A stretch of DNA of 64,000 bases from an uncultured Cohaesibacter sp. (lineage in GTDB: Bacteria > Pseudomonadota > Alphaproteobacteria > Rhizobiales > Cohaesibacteraceae). Positions within the stretch are counted from its first letter, which is position 1; each line of letters begins with the position of its first letter. A program made the position numbers and the translations under genes. This document shows, one piece after another, positions 9,021 to 17,699 of this stretch. The DNA lies in assembly GCF_963662805.1 (NCBI RefSeq), contig NZ_OY759859.1, positions 62,001 through 126,000 on the forward strand, in the 5' to 3' direction. The notes under the pieces are model-generated. The model saw only the letters and a program-made list of their open reading frames with translations. It searched no databases and was not told where the DNA came from.

Positions 9021-9926
9021 TCAGCCTAATGGTTTTAAAGGCTTACTGCTTCTTGATTGCTCTTCCGCGAGAACTGAAATTAGGCCTTCACGGTAATCCG
9101 CGTAGCGCGGTACGAAGCCGAGTTCTGTTCTGGCACGCGAAATATCCAGCCGCTTGCATTCTTCATAAAAATGCATTGCCATGGGTGGAAGTCCTGCTTC
9201 TGCAATCGGAACCCGAGGGGGGCTTGGTTGCCCGAGAAGGCTGGCGGCATAGTCCAGAACATCATCCGAGGCCGCAGGATTTCCATCAGCAATATGGAAG
9301 ACCGGACCGGCAAAGGGTCTCTCTATGCCTTTCAGGCAGGCTGCCACGATATCATCGACATGGATGCGATTGAATACCTGCCCGGGTTTGATGATGCTGC
9401 GTGCCTGTCCACTCCGGATGCGGGAAAAGGGAGAGCGGCCCGGACCGTAAACCCCCGGCAGACGGAAAATCTGGACGGCCTTGTGTGCGACCTTTGCAAA
9501 GTCCAGCCATCCCTCTTCCATGGCCAGTCGCCGCCGATTGGCCTCTGTCAGCGGGCTAGGCGGAAATGTCTCGTCGATCCACTGTCCTGCAGCATCGCCG
9601 TACACTCCGGTGGTTGAGAGAACGCCAATCCACTCCAGCTCTTGAGAAGACGCCAATCTGTCGCGATGGTGCAGCAGGCTTTGATCCCCGTTCTCATCCG
9701 GCGGTATGGAGACGAGGCAATGGGTAACCCCTTCCCACGCGGATGGAGGCAATGGCTCCGAACCATCAAACAAATGCGGTGTAATGCTCTTGGTTGCGAG
9801 CGCTCGACAGCCTTCGGTGGTGCGCGATGTGCCAGATACTTGCCAGCCACCATCAAGCAACACACCGGCAAGGCGGCTGGCGCTGTAACCGCACCCAAGC
9901 GCCATCAAATGACCGGTCTTGCGCAT
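9021..9926 (-). CDS. NAD(P)-binding SDR/epimerase-like protein in the hut cluster
   Basis: A 301-residue atypical short-chain dehydrogenase/epimerase (YeeZ-like). A Rossmann motif GCGYSASRLAG lies at residues 11-21, an active-site-like VYGDAAGQW region near 110, and FRLPGVYGPGR near 155. It starts 3 bases after the hutX stop, so the two share a transcript. In enterobacterial chuW-chuX-chuY operons the third gene encodes an NADPH-dependent anaerobilin reductase that also has a Rossmann fold. The shared position suggests, but does not show, reduction of a heme-breakdown tetrapyrrole. The same SDR family is common elsewhere with unknown substrate, so a general nucleotide-sugar or housekeeping role remains possible. 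Confidence 0.75.
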   Translation of the reverse strand: MRKTGHLMALGCGYSASRLAGVLLDGGWQVSGTSRTTEGCRALATKSITPHLFDGSEPLPPSAWEGVTHCLVSIPPDENGDQSLLHHRDRLASSQELEWIGVLSTTGVYGDAAGQWIDETFPPSPLTEANRRRLAMEEGWLDFAKVAHKAVQIFRLPGVYGPGRSPFSRIRSGQARSIIKPGQVFNRIHVDDIVAACLKGIERPFAGPVFHIADGNPAASDDVLDYAASLLGQPSPPRVPIAEAGLPPMAMHFYEECKRLDISRARTELGFVPRYADYREGLISVLAEEQSRSSKPLKPLG

Positions 9927-9929
9927 GCT

Positions 9930-10430
9930 TCACCCCGTAATCCTGTCGCGCAATGTCTTGAAGGCATCGACCTGGCCAGGCAGGATGTTGCGACCCTCAT
10001 CTCTTCCGAGATAGACTTTGAACATGCATGTGCCGTCTTTGGCATAGAACTGAACGGAGTGGGTCTCCGAATTCATGAACGTGCGCGATACGAAGGCGAT
10101 CAACTCGCAGGCGTCGGCCTTCAAATGCCCGCCAATCGGCTTGCCGTGCAGATTATAATATCCGTGACCCAGACTTCCATCGGGTATCTGCCCCTTCGCC
10201 TCGAAGATTACGGTTCCTGTATTGACAATGAACGTGATGTCGCCCCAGTTGCGCATGCTTTGCATGACGTCCACAAAATGCTCTCCATCGACGCAGTGAG
10301 CTTCCCCATCGGGCAAGTTTCGGACCACATCGATTACCCGCACATTGGCGCGTTTTGCGATGTCTTCCAGCGCTGATGTCGGCTTTTCCGCCAGTGCAGC
10401 GGCGACGCGTGCCGAAATTTCTTCAGACAT
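9930..10430 (-). CDS. hutX: Cytosolic heme carrier HutX/ChuX family
   Basis: A 166-residue protein of the HutX/ChuX family, which binds heme in the cytosol and hands it to degrading enzymes. Family-like stretches are FVDVMQSMRNWGDITFIVNT, GSLGHGYYNLHG and GGHLKADACELIAFVSRTFM. The ATG at 10430 has AAGGA about 10 bases upstream, so it can be translated on its own. The frame stays open upstream through the 3' end of hutW without a stop, making an in-frame HutW-HutX fusion possible. The SDR gene follows after 3 bases. Confidence 0.9.
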   Translation of the reverse strand: MSEEISARVAAALAEKPTSALEDIAKRANVRVIDVVRNLPDGEAHCVDGEHFVDVMQSMRNWGDITFIVNTGTVIFEAKGQIPDGSLGHGYYNLHGKPIGGHLKADACELIAFVSRTFMNSETHSVQFYAKDGTCMFKVYLGRDEGRNILPGQVDAFKTLRDRITG

Positions 10431-11862
10431 GTTCTGTTTTCCTTGCATTCTTGTGGTTTGAATGTGGGTGTCGGGAAGGCTTGTGTCCTGCGTTGCCGCT
10501 CTGGTCTGGCGGAAGAAATGGCCGGACAGCCACGCCACTATCCTTTGTGTCATTTGGACATTCCAGAAGCGCCCCGGCAGCGTCAGGTCGAAGAAGCGAT
10601 GCCTTGACACCATGAGACCGGATTCCTGATATTGTTCAAGCAATGGCTGAAGGAGTTCAAGAACGTCCTGTCCTTTCATCCTGCTTTCGAGCTGCGCCGT
10701 CCTGATCGCCGAAGGATCAATCCGGGATCTCTCCATCCCGGCGCGAATTGCGTTCATCACCGGCGTGAATGCGGTTGGTCGCGACATGCCGATCACCGGG
10801 TTTTTCCCCGCTTCGACCAGCTTCCCATATGCTGCAAGAGACGGATTGTTGAAAAAGCTGCAGCCATTCAACTTGCCGCCCGCCCCGGAGCCGAAGGCGA
10901 AGAAATCCCAACCTGTCTTGGCCCCGAAATTGTACACGGACCGTTCCCTGAGCCCCAGATTGCGCCAATGGGACGGTGAGATCTGTTCCCAGCCCATCGT
11001 CTGCATCACTTCGGTGCCGTGTGCGTAATATGTGCCCAGTTGTTTTCTGGTTACCGGTTCAAGCTTGCCTTTCTCAATGGATAGCATGAGCGGCGTACCC
11101 GGGATCAGGTTGAGGCCATAGTGATCGACCCCATCCAGACCCAACTGATCAACGATCGTAAGATCTGTCCTGCCAACTCTTGAGAGTTTGACCCGGCAGG
11201 CCATACATCATGTCGATGACGATTGCGGCGCTATCCATGGCCATCAAGGTTTGCAGGGTTCGAATGACGTCGTCCTTGGTGCGTTTTCGACCAAGCGAGC
11301 GACGAATGCGGGTATCAAAGGTTTGCACGCCAAGTGAAACTCGGTTGACGCCTGCCTTGAAGGCGGCCTCCATCTTGTCCTCTGTAAAGGAATGCACCCG
11401 ACCTTCCAGAGTGATTTCGCAATCGGGAGCCAGTGGCAGGAGTGTCCGCAAGCCGGAGACGAGACGGCCGATGTCCTTTGCCGCGAGGGCGGTTGGTGTG
11501 CCTCCACCAAAATAGAGTGCGCGTAGTGGTGGTCCTTCCATCACTTTCTTGCCTTCAAACGTGGCAGCCTGCTTCAGGACCAGATCGACGTAGGACGCAC
11601 CCGCATCGACCCGCCAAGGGTTTTGATAGAAGCCACAAAACAGACAATGATTTTCGCAGAAGGGGATATGCACATATGCCATGCCGGGGGCGGTCCTGCC
11701 CGTGTTGAGGCAATCTTGCCATGCGGCCTCCTGCTCATCGTTGGCAACCGGCACTTGCCCATTGGTCGAGTGTGCCTGTCGGCCATCGTCAAATGCATCA
11801 GCGAGAGGGGTATCCGTTACCTTGGCAAAATACGGGGTGGGGTCAGAGATGGCTGTCAACAA
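10431..11862 (-). pseudogene. hutW: HutW/ChuW radical-SAM heme-utilisation protein, frameshifted
   Basis: HutW/ChuW is related to coproporphyrinogen dehydrogenase HemN; ChuW opens heme anaerobically by radical-SAM chemistry. The N-terminal part (11862 to about 11168) has the CX3CX2C cluster motif CENHCLFC and YFGGGTPTAL. At about 11168 the frame is lost after LPGQTLKSWQ. The continuation (DLTIVDQLGLDGVDHYGLNLIPGTPL, given as a region rather than a motif) lies in the +1 frame and runs to 10431. One surplus base in CAGGACAG explains it. There is no stop between its C-terminus and hutX. Either a true pseudogene, a sequencing error or a translational frameshift; a full-length product is not made by standard decoding. 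Confidence 0.85.
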
Positions 11863-12330
11863 GCAGCTCCTAAAAATACTTCACTGCTGAAAGGTTTGAC
11901 AAACAATTTTGTCTCATCAATTCTATTAAACTTGTATTTAAGATTCAAGAAATAAACCCTACGGAAAAACACCAATAAAGTGCATTCATTCACGTCATGG
12001 AGACTAGTCAGCTCTGCGACTTCGGGGAAAGCCACAACGAACTGGCCCTCGGCATGCTCGTTTGAACAAGAGTTGCGCAGGATCGCAGTAACGACACTCA
12101 GATCTTGCCGGAGCCGCTGGGCAAATGAACAGAGGGTGTGTTCTTGAGCCAAAGATCCGGCTCACCAGCATTTGAGTTTGGCATTCTACTTGCAGTGGAT
12201 GATATCTAGGCTGGAATTAGTTCGCAGAAAAACGCCTCAACAAAACTAAACTGCATTTCAATCGACGTATAAAAAGATAGGTGTTCGCTGAACCAATTGA
12301 CTATTGCGCAAAGCGGTGCGAAAACAATTT
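11863..12330. other. Intergenic stretch between hutW and the first riboswitch
   Basis: About 470 AT-rich bases. A 98-codon minus-strand frame (11856-12152) overlaps the hutW start and has no recognisable family. The region should hold the divergent hut promoter. No convincing gene or Irr box was seen. Confidence 0.4.
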
Positions 12331-12331
12331 C

Positions 12332-12518
12332 GAAGGTTCTCTCAAAGCTACATGCCTAGAGAGATGAAAAGGGAATATGGTGAAGGTGACCCAAACAGGG
12401 ACCGAGTCCATAGCTGCCCCCGCAACTGTAAGCGGATAGGATAGTGCGAAATGCCACTGGGAAGATCCTCGGGAAGGTGCACTGATCTGCCATGCCGCGA
12501 GCCAGGAGACCTGCCTTT
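12332..12518 (+). ncRNA. Cobalamin riboswitch 1
   Basis: Conserved core elements appear in order: AAAAGGGAA then GGTG on the 5' side, GCTGCCCCCGCAACTGTAAGC, GCCACTGGGAA, and the B12 box GCCAGGAGACCTGCC ending at 12515. The B12 box can pair with downstream TAAAGCAGG, which would form a competing hairpin and act as the expression platform. It lies 240 bases upstream of an Opp/Nik-type binding-protein gene. Expected effect: high adenosylcobalamin represses the transporter operon. Confidence 0.95.
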
Positions 12519-12757
12519 ACAGATGCCTAAAGCAGGGCGTCGATCAACCGAACGGGGTGTTCGGCGATTGTGAGGGTCTTCTTCGTATCCAGCTTTCTGA
12601 CACACCCATGTTCATTGCCAAATATGCTTCGGGGTGAAGTCGTATCGGTCCAATTTCGACTCGTTTACTTAGGCTCTTTGCCTCTTTCCCCGATCATATT
12701 GTTTAGCCGTTTCTCCCCGGGGAGGGGAAAAATGGATATGATCCCGAGGGATGAAGA

Positions 12758-14245
12758 ATGCCGTTCAAACTGAAAGCGATTTACCGCGTAGCCATCGCAG
12801 CTATAAGTATTTTGGCTACTACCGCAGCAGCAAGGACTGCTGAACCAATCGAAATAGGTTCCACCTTTTTGACACGCGGTGTTGAACCGACCAAAGGTTC
12901 CAACGGCTGGGCTCTTGTTAGCCACGGCGTTGGTGAAAATCTTTATACCGTTGATGAAAAAGGTGCTCTAGTGCCTCAGCTTGCGAGCAAAGCAGAGCGT
13001 GTTGATGATATGATCTGGACGATCACCTTGACCAAAGGCAAGTTTTTCTCCGATGGCTCGCCTGTGACAGCCGAAGCACTAGCCGCCGGTTTTACGAAAG
13101 TCTTCGCAGATAATAAGGCCGCTCTGGCAACCGGAGGCAAACTGTCTTTCGAGGCGACATCCAATCTGGAGATGAAAGTCGTCACTGAAAAGCCAGTTCC
13201 GCGTATTCAAGCTCTGTTCGCTGAATGGCCGCTGATTGCATTCAAGCCTACTACGGATGGCGCTGTTTTCTCTGGGCCTTACGCCGTGAAAAGCTTCAAG
13301 GCCGACACCGCAGTCGAGTTAGCCCCAAACGCATACTATGCTGGAGCGGAGAATCGCGCTCCTGTTAACATCCGCAAGTTCGGAGATGCTCAGGCAATGA
13401 CGTTGGCGCTAGAATCTGGCGTTCTAGATCTTGCCTTTGGCCTGCCCTCTGACGCCATTTCCCGTTTGAAAGCCAATCCGGACGTGACTGTCAAATCCTT
13501 CCCTGTTGGCTATCAGTATTTCGCATGGCTCAACACAAACCGCCCAGCACTCGGTGACAAGAAAGTGCGTCAAGCTCTAGATCTGACCTTTGATCGACGG
13601 GAACTCGTGGCGGCGATCAATGGAGGCTTGCCCGCCACCGGCGCCTATGCGCCTTACTTTCCATTTGCTGGCAAAGATCCTCGCCCAACCGACCTGGAAA
13701 AGGCGGCCGCTTTACTGGATGAGGCCGGTTGGGTAAAGGGTGACGATGGCATACGTTACAAAAACGGCAAGCCGCTTAGCGTGCTGGCCCTCACTTATCC
13801 GCAGCGCCCGGACCTTGTTACTATGCTTCCTGTAGTCAAGGCTGAGCTGGCGCGGGTTGGTATCGTCGTCGAGACCAAAATCGTAGACAATATCATGCAG
13901 GCTCTCGCCGGTGGGGACTATGACATCGCGCTCTGGGCACAGCATACCGCTCCAAGTGGCGACCCCGCCTTTTTTCTCAGCTCAATGCTCACAACTGGAG
14001 CATCCATGAATCAGGCAAAATACGCATCCGAGGACTTTGACGCCATTGTCGCCAAATTCGCAAGCTTGAGTGATGCGAAGAAGCGCAATGAACTGGCTCT
14101 CGAGGCACAGGCAAAACTATTCGAGGATGTGCCAATCAGTTTCCTAGTCTCCCCTGTCTGGTATGTCGGCATGTCCAAACGCCTTAAAAACTACCAACCA
14201 TGGGGCTCCGACTATCACGTGCTGCGCGCGAATATTGGGGAATAA
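12758..14245 (+). CDS. Opp/Nik-type ABC transporter substrate-binding protein
   Basis: A 495-residue periplasmic binding protein of the SBP_bac_5 (peptide/nickel) family. A signal peptide spans about residues 1-28 (cleavage near AARTAEP). Family-like regions include LVPQLASKAERVDDMIWTI, KFFSDGSPVTAEALAAGF and VRQALDLTFDRRELV. The gene has GGGATGAAGA just upstream and follows a cobalamin riboswitch, so its cargo is probably cobalt, nickel-like metal, a metal chelate or a cobalamin precursor rather than peptide. Cobalt transporters of this class under B12 riboswitch control are known in rhizobia (CbtJKL). Substrate is inferred from the riboswitch only. Confidence 0.88.
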   Translation: MPFKLKAIYRVAIAAISILATTAAARTAEPIEIGSTFLTRGVEPTKGSNGWALVSHGVGENLYTVDEKGALVPQLASKAERVDDMIWTITLTKGKFFSDGSPVTAEALAAGFTKVFADNKAALATGGKLSFEATSNLEMKVVTEKPVPRIQALFAEWPLIAFKPTTDGAVFSGPYAVKSFKADTAVELAPNAYYAGAENRAPVNIRKFGDAQAMTLALESGVLDLAFGLPSDAISRLKANPDVTVKSFPVGYQYFAWLNTNRPALGDKKVRQALDLTFDRRELVAAINGGLPATGAYAPYFPFAGKDPRPTDLEKAAALLDEAGWVKGDDGIRYKNGKPLSVLALTYPQRPDLVTMLPVVKAELARVGIVVETKIVDNIMQALAGGDYDIALWAQHTAPSGDPAFFLSSMLTTGASMNQAKYASEDFDAIVAKFASLSDAKKRNELALEAQAKLFEDVPISFLVSPVWYVGMSKRLKNYQPWGSDYHVLRANIGE

Positions 14246-14253
14246 AGGCGCTT

Positions 14254-15174
14254 ATGAAAGCTCTGCTGCGGCAATTGATCGGGATTGTAGCAAGCTTGCT
14301 TGTGGTTTCGTTCATTACCTTTGTGGTGATCTCCAATATGCCCTCTGATCCGGTCGAGATTGCCATCAGAGCATGGAACCTCGCAGCGACGGATGAAACC
14401 GTCGCTGCGCTTCGACAGGATTGGGGGCTTAACCGGCCCTTTTTTCAACGCTACAGCAGCTGGCTATTGGGGTTCATCAAGGGCGATTGGGGTCATTCCT
14501 TCCAATCTGGACTTCCCGTATTCAATGAGTTTTTAGAACGCTTCCCCGTATCATTTACGCTCGGTTTTGGGGGACTTGGATTTGCCATCCTTGTTGCCAT
14601 TCCATTGGGTTTTTTTGCAGCGTTGACGCCCGGCGGGGCCACTGATCGCGCTGGCCGGATCCTTTCCGTTTTCGTTCAAACGGTACCAGCTTTTTGGAGT
14701 GGCTTGCTTCTGCTCTGGATCCTTGGCGCCAAATTGCACTGGATCCGCCCCTTTGCGCAGGACATCAATGCCTATGCGCTGGCGATATTTTTGATCGCTA
14801 TTCATTCCACGGCAGTCTTTGCCAGAGTTTATCGCAAAGCCCTGCGTGAATTTTCAATGGAGCCTTACTTTGCGACAGCTCTGTCCAAAGGACTGACGCG
14901 CAGACAGGCGTTTTGGCGTCATGGAAACAAAGCTGCGCTCTTCTCTCTGCTTACCGCAGTGCATTCAGAAGCAGGATGGGTGCTTGGCGGCACCGCCACC
15001 ATGGAAATCCTATTCAATTTCCCCGGTATCAGCCAGTTTTTGGTTCAGAGCATCGAGGCGCGTGACCAGATGATCCTTCAGGCATATGTAATGGTAGCTG
15101 CTCTCTGGATGGTAGCGATTTCTATCCTCGTCAAAATTACTCAACAAGTACTCGATCCGAGGATCGGATCATGA
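14254..15174 (+). CDS. Opp/Nik-type ABC permease, first subunit (DppB/NikB-like)
   Basis: An inner-membrane permease of the binding-protein-dependent family with about six membrane segments. The N-terminus MKALLRQLIGIVASLLVVSF and DWGHSFQSGLPV are typical of DppB/NikB proteins, and the EAA-like cytoplasmic loop is FATALSKGLTRRQAFWRHG. ATG at 14254 is 8 bases after the stop of the binding-protein gene; the frame is open from 14200 but the longer start lacks support. The next permease overlaps its stop by 4 bases (ATGA), so the three genes form one operon. Confidence 0.9.
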   Translation: MKALLRQLIGIVASLLVVSFITFVVISNMPSDPVEIAIRAWNLAATDETVAALRQDWGLNRPFFQRYSSWLLGFIKGDWGHSFQSGLPVFNEFLERFPVSFTLGFGGLGFAILVAIPLGFFAALTPGGATDRAGRILSVFVQTVPAFWSGLLLLWILGAKLHWIRPFAQDINAYALAIFLIAIHSTAVFARVYRKALREFSMEPYFATALSKGLTRRQAFWRHGNKAALFSLLTAVHSEAGWVLGGTATMEILFNFPGISQFLVQSIEARDQMILQAYVMVAALWMVAISILVKITQQVLDPRIGS

Positions 15175-15926
15175 GGCTGCTAGGTATTCTGTCGTTGCTA
15201 CTCGTCGTTAGCCTCTGCGGTTTTTGGCAACCGGTTAATCCAGATGTTATTGATGTGCTCAACAAGTTCGCACCCATGAGTTCGGAGCATTGGCTCGGCA
15301 CGGATCACCTAGGTAGAGACTTACTTTCTCGTATCATGGTAGGCGGTTGGCGAACCGGCATTGTGCTTTTGTTTGTGGCTCTTGTGGGCTTCATCAACGG
15401 CACTTTCTTTGGTAGCCTTGCAGCCATAATGGGAGGATGGGCTGAAGAGGTAATCTTACGGTCAACGCAAATCTTCATCATCGTGCCAACGCTCATCATT
15501 GCCCTATCTGCTGCCGCAATCTTTGGACTGTCTCCTGTAACCGGTGGCTTGGCACTGGGCTTGGCGAGCGTTGGACAGCAGACACTTATGGCGCATGGTT
15601 TGACTAAAAGTGTTCTGGGCAAGCCTTTCATCGCAGCCGCCCACGCGATGGGTGTGTCTCGCACGTCAATTCTGACCCGCCATGTCTTGCCCAACACATT
15701 GCCAACTCTGTTTACTTATCTGGGCAATCAGATGGGGTCCGCCGCCGTGGCCTACGCTTCCCTTGCCTTTATCGGGCTAGGAGCTGATCCTTCCAAACCG
15801 GACTGGGGCGGCATGCTGTTCGAATATCGCATGTTTATTTTCGATCACGCCATGCTGATGATCTGGCCCGGCATCGCGCTGTCTATTGTCGTCTTAACGC
15901 TCCATCGCACATTTGATCCAGAATGA
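15171..15926 (+). CDS. Opp/Nik-type ABC permease, second subunit (DppC/NikC-like)
   Basis: A 251-residue inner-membrane permease, shorter than usual DppC proteins because the N-terminal tail is brief. It contains the family mark HWLGTDHLGRDLLSRIMVGG, an EAA-like loop AAAHAMGVSRTSILTRHVLPN and GAAVAYASLAFIGLGADPS-like sequence near the C-terminus. It overlaps the first permease by 4 bases. No ATPase gene follows: after 15926 the strand is non-coding for 390 bases and then encodes an unrelated protein. The importer must borrow an ATPase encoded elsewhere or be non-functional. Confidence 0.9.
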   Translation: MRLLGILSLLLVVSLCGFWQPVNPDVIDVLNKFAPMSSEHWLGTDHLGRDLLSRIMVGGWRTGIVLLFVALVGFINGTFFGSLAAIMGGWAEEVILRSTQIFIIVPTLIIALSAAAIFGLSPVTGGLALGLASVGQQTLMAHGLTKSVLGKPFIAAAHAMGVSRTSILTRHVLPNTLPTLFTYLGNQMGSAAVAYASLAFIGLGADPSKPDWGGMLFEYRMFIFDHAMLMIWPGIALSIVVLTLHRTFDPE

Positions 15927-16315
15927 ATTGGGCAATGTCCTCAAAGCGTACTAGCAGATTAGCGCATTGATCTTGTAAATGGGCTTTAGGAACAGAGCGA
16001 GCAAATGCGATACACATCAACAATCATTCCCGATTACTCGTGCAAGGAAAATTGGCCCGTATCTCTTGCCGAACGTTGCCATGAGTTCCGGGCGCAGCAT
16101 CTAGATGATCACGCGTCTGCACTGCAAATTTTGAGACATTCGCAGCAGTGCAAAGACCTAGAGGGCTTTGAAGGTGTCTCTGGTAAAATGGGCGGAAACC
16201 GGACATTTCCCCGTGTTGCGAGATCGCTCGCGTCATAAGCAAAAGCAGCCATTCGAGGGTTCTCGAAGCTCGTTTTCCTAACTATAACGGTGGACCAATT
16301 CATTGGGGGAGGATC
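15927..16315. other. Gap where an importer ATPase would be expected
   Basis: About 390 bases without a plausible gene. No Walker A, LSGGQ or Walker B remnant is visible in any frame, so the missing ATPase is not simply frameshifted. Confidence 0.6.
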
Positions 16316-16702
16316 ATGTTTCAACAGTCACAGCTTGCCGAGCATTGTGGTCGACAAGATGTTGCGTCGAAAAACGCTGAACTTGCGTATCGCCACTCAC
16401 CTTCGGTGCGAACAGCCTGGCGCTTTGCCGTCTGTCTTGCGAGATGCAAAGAAATGGTTGCTGCAGAAGAATTGTTGCGGGAAGCGCTCAAAACTTATCC
16501 TGGCTCGAAGTCCTTGATGGAAGAGCTTTGCCGCATTCTCGCGGCTACACAAGGTTGGTCCGAGGAACTGCGAACCTCAAATGAAATGGTCCGCTCGGAA
16601 GTAATTGACTTGGACCGCTTTATAAGAGAATTGGCAGATATCGCCATTCAGAATGGTCATGCCGATGTGGACCTTTCGTTTTTGGAAATTCAAACGAGCT
16701 GA
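16316..16702 (+). CDS. Small TPR-like protein of unknown function
   Basis: A 128-residue, mostly helical, cytosolic-looking protein. Helical repeats such as ASKNAELAYRHSPSVRTAWRFAVCLAR and AAEELLREALKTYPGSKSLMEELCRIL (described as regions) have tetratricopeptide spacing, with Ala/Leu at small and hydrophobic positions and a Pro-Gly turn. There is no signal peptide. A strong GGGGGAGG site precedes the ATG by 5 bases. It stands alone between two riboswitch-controlled operons. A link to metal or cobalamin uptake is possible but unsupported. Confidence 0.65.
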   Translation: MFQQSQLAEHCGRQDVASKNAELAYRHSPSVRTAWRFAVCLARCKEMVAAEELLREALKTYPGSKSLMEELCRILAATQGWSEELRTSNEMVRSEVIDLDRFIRELADIAIQNGHADVDLSFLEIQTS

Positions 16703-17320
16703 TGATGGTCGGCACTGACCCTCGAAGCTTTAGCTCTCAAACCCATGGAACAAGTTGGCTCCCGACCTCCACGGACCGCTCCAGCCCGAACGAGCTTTGA
16801 GACCCCATGAATGGCCGCCTTTGCCGGTGACATTCACGGGATCTCACGCTCATTTTAAAAGGTCCGCTTTTCGCTCTTTAGTCCTTGAACATCTTGCAGT
16901 GATGAGCTCGACCGGCTCTAGGACCTTTTTGTGATGTCTGGTCAGGTAGATCCAGTTTGCTGCTAGAAGAGTTTTTATCTGCAGAATTTAAGGGATTTAT
17001 AGCCTTCGTGGGTCGATAATATTGAGATGAATTGCCCCTAGAATTGTGAACCGTTGATATCTAGCAGTCGAGACTGGACTTCCAATGGAAGTGAAGTTAT
17101 TGATCGTAATGATATAACGTTGCGTCTATTTGACGGTCCGCCGTCTCACCTGCTATGAGTGTGTTCAGGGAGTTTTCTAAATTGGTTGCTCAGATCCCCA
17201 TGCCCCTCAAGGCCAGTTGCGTCAGCTGTTCTCCGTGAAGCTGCGACAACATGCGTTGAATAATTTCACACTTGCAGAAAACAACAACTTGTTTGATCGG
17301 TGAGATTCATCCAACTTACA
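16703..17320. other. Non-coding stretch before the second riboswitch
   Basis: About 620 bases. Reading frames are short and unconvincing and no known RNA fold or IS remnant was recognised. The promoter for the second riboswitch transcript should lie near its 3' end. Confidence 0.4.
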
Positions 17321-17321
17321 G

Positions 17322-17508
17322 GAGCTGATGGTGTCTTCAGGAAAACCAAATTCCTCGAAGAAAGGGAACACAGTGAGGCGATTGATTTCGCCAATTCTGT
17401 GACTGCCCCCGCAACTGTAATTGGCGAGCGCACCCGAAAGGTCACTGAATCGAATGATTTGGGAAGGCCGGGAAGGCGTTGTGACCCATGAGTCAGGATA
17501 CCTGCCAT
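17322..17508 (+). ncRNA. Cobalamin riboswitch 2
   Basis: Core elements in order: AAAGGGAACACAGTG, GACTGCCCCCGCAACTGTAA, GGTCACTG, and a B12 box AGTCAGGATACCTGCC ending at about 17506. The B12 box departs slightly from consensus (GGATACC for GGAGACC) and GGTCACTG replaces GCCACTG, which should still allow the fold. It heads the first BtuCDF-like operon and lies about 190 bases upstream of the permease gene. Confidence 0.93.
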
Positions 17509-17699
17509 CATTCCATTCACCCAAGTCCGGTGCGGGGCGCGCCGAGAGGAGTTTGCCATGACGATCCTGCAGTCATTGATCCCCTGTTTCTCACAATCCT
17601 GTCACCGGTTGGAATTTGAGCTCTAGAGCCCGTTCGGTTTGGGAGTTTCCTTTCTAGCCTAGCTTTGCACTCCGTGCAGAGAGCGAAGCGACGTGCGAA

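Noticed and set aside
11856..12152. A 98-codon minus-strand frame upstream of hutW
   Set aside because: It overlaps the hutW start, has no ribosome-binding site or recognisable family, and its composition looks non-coding.
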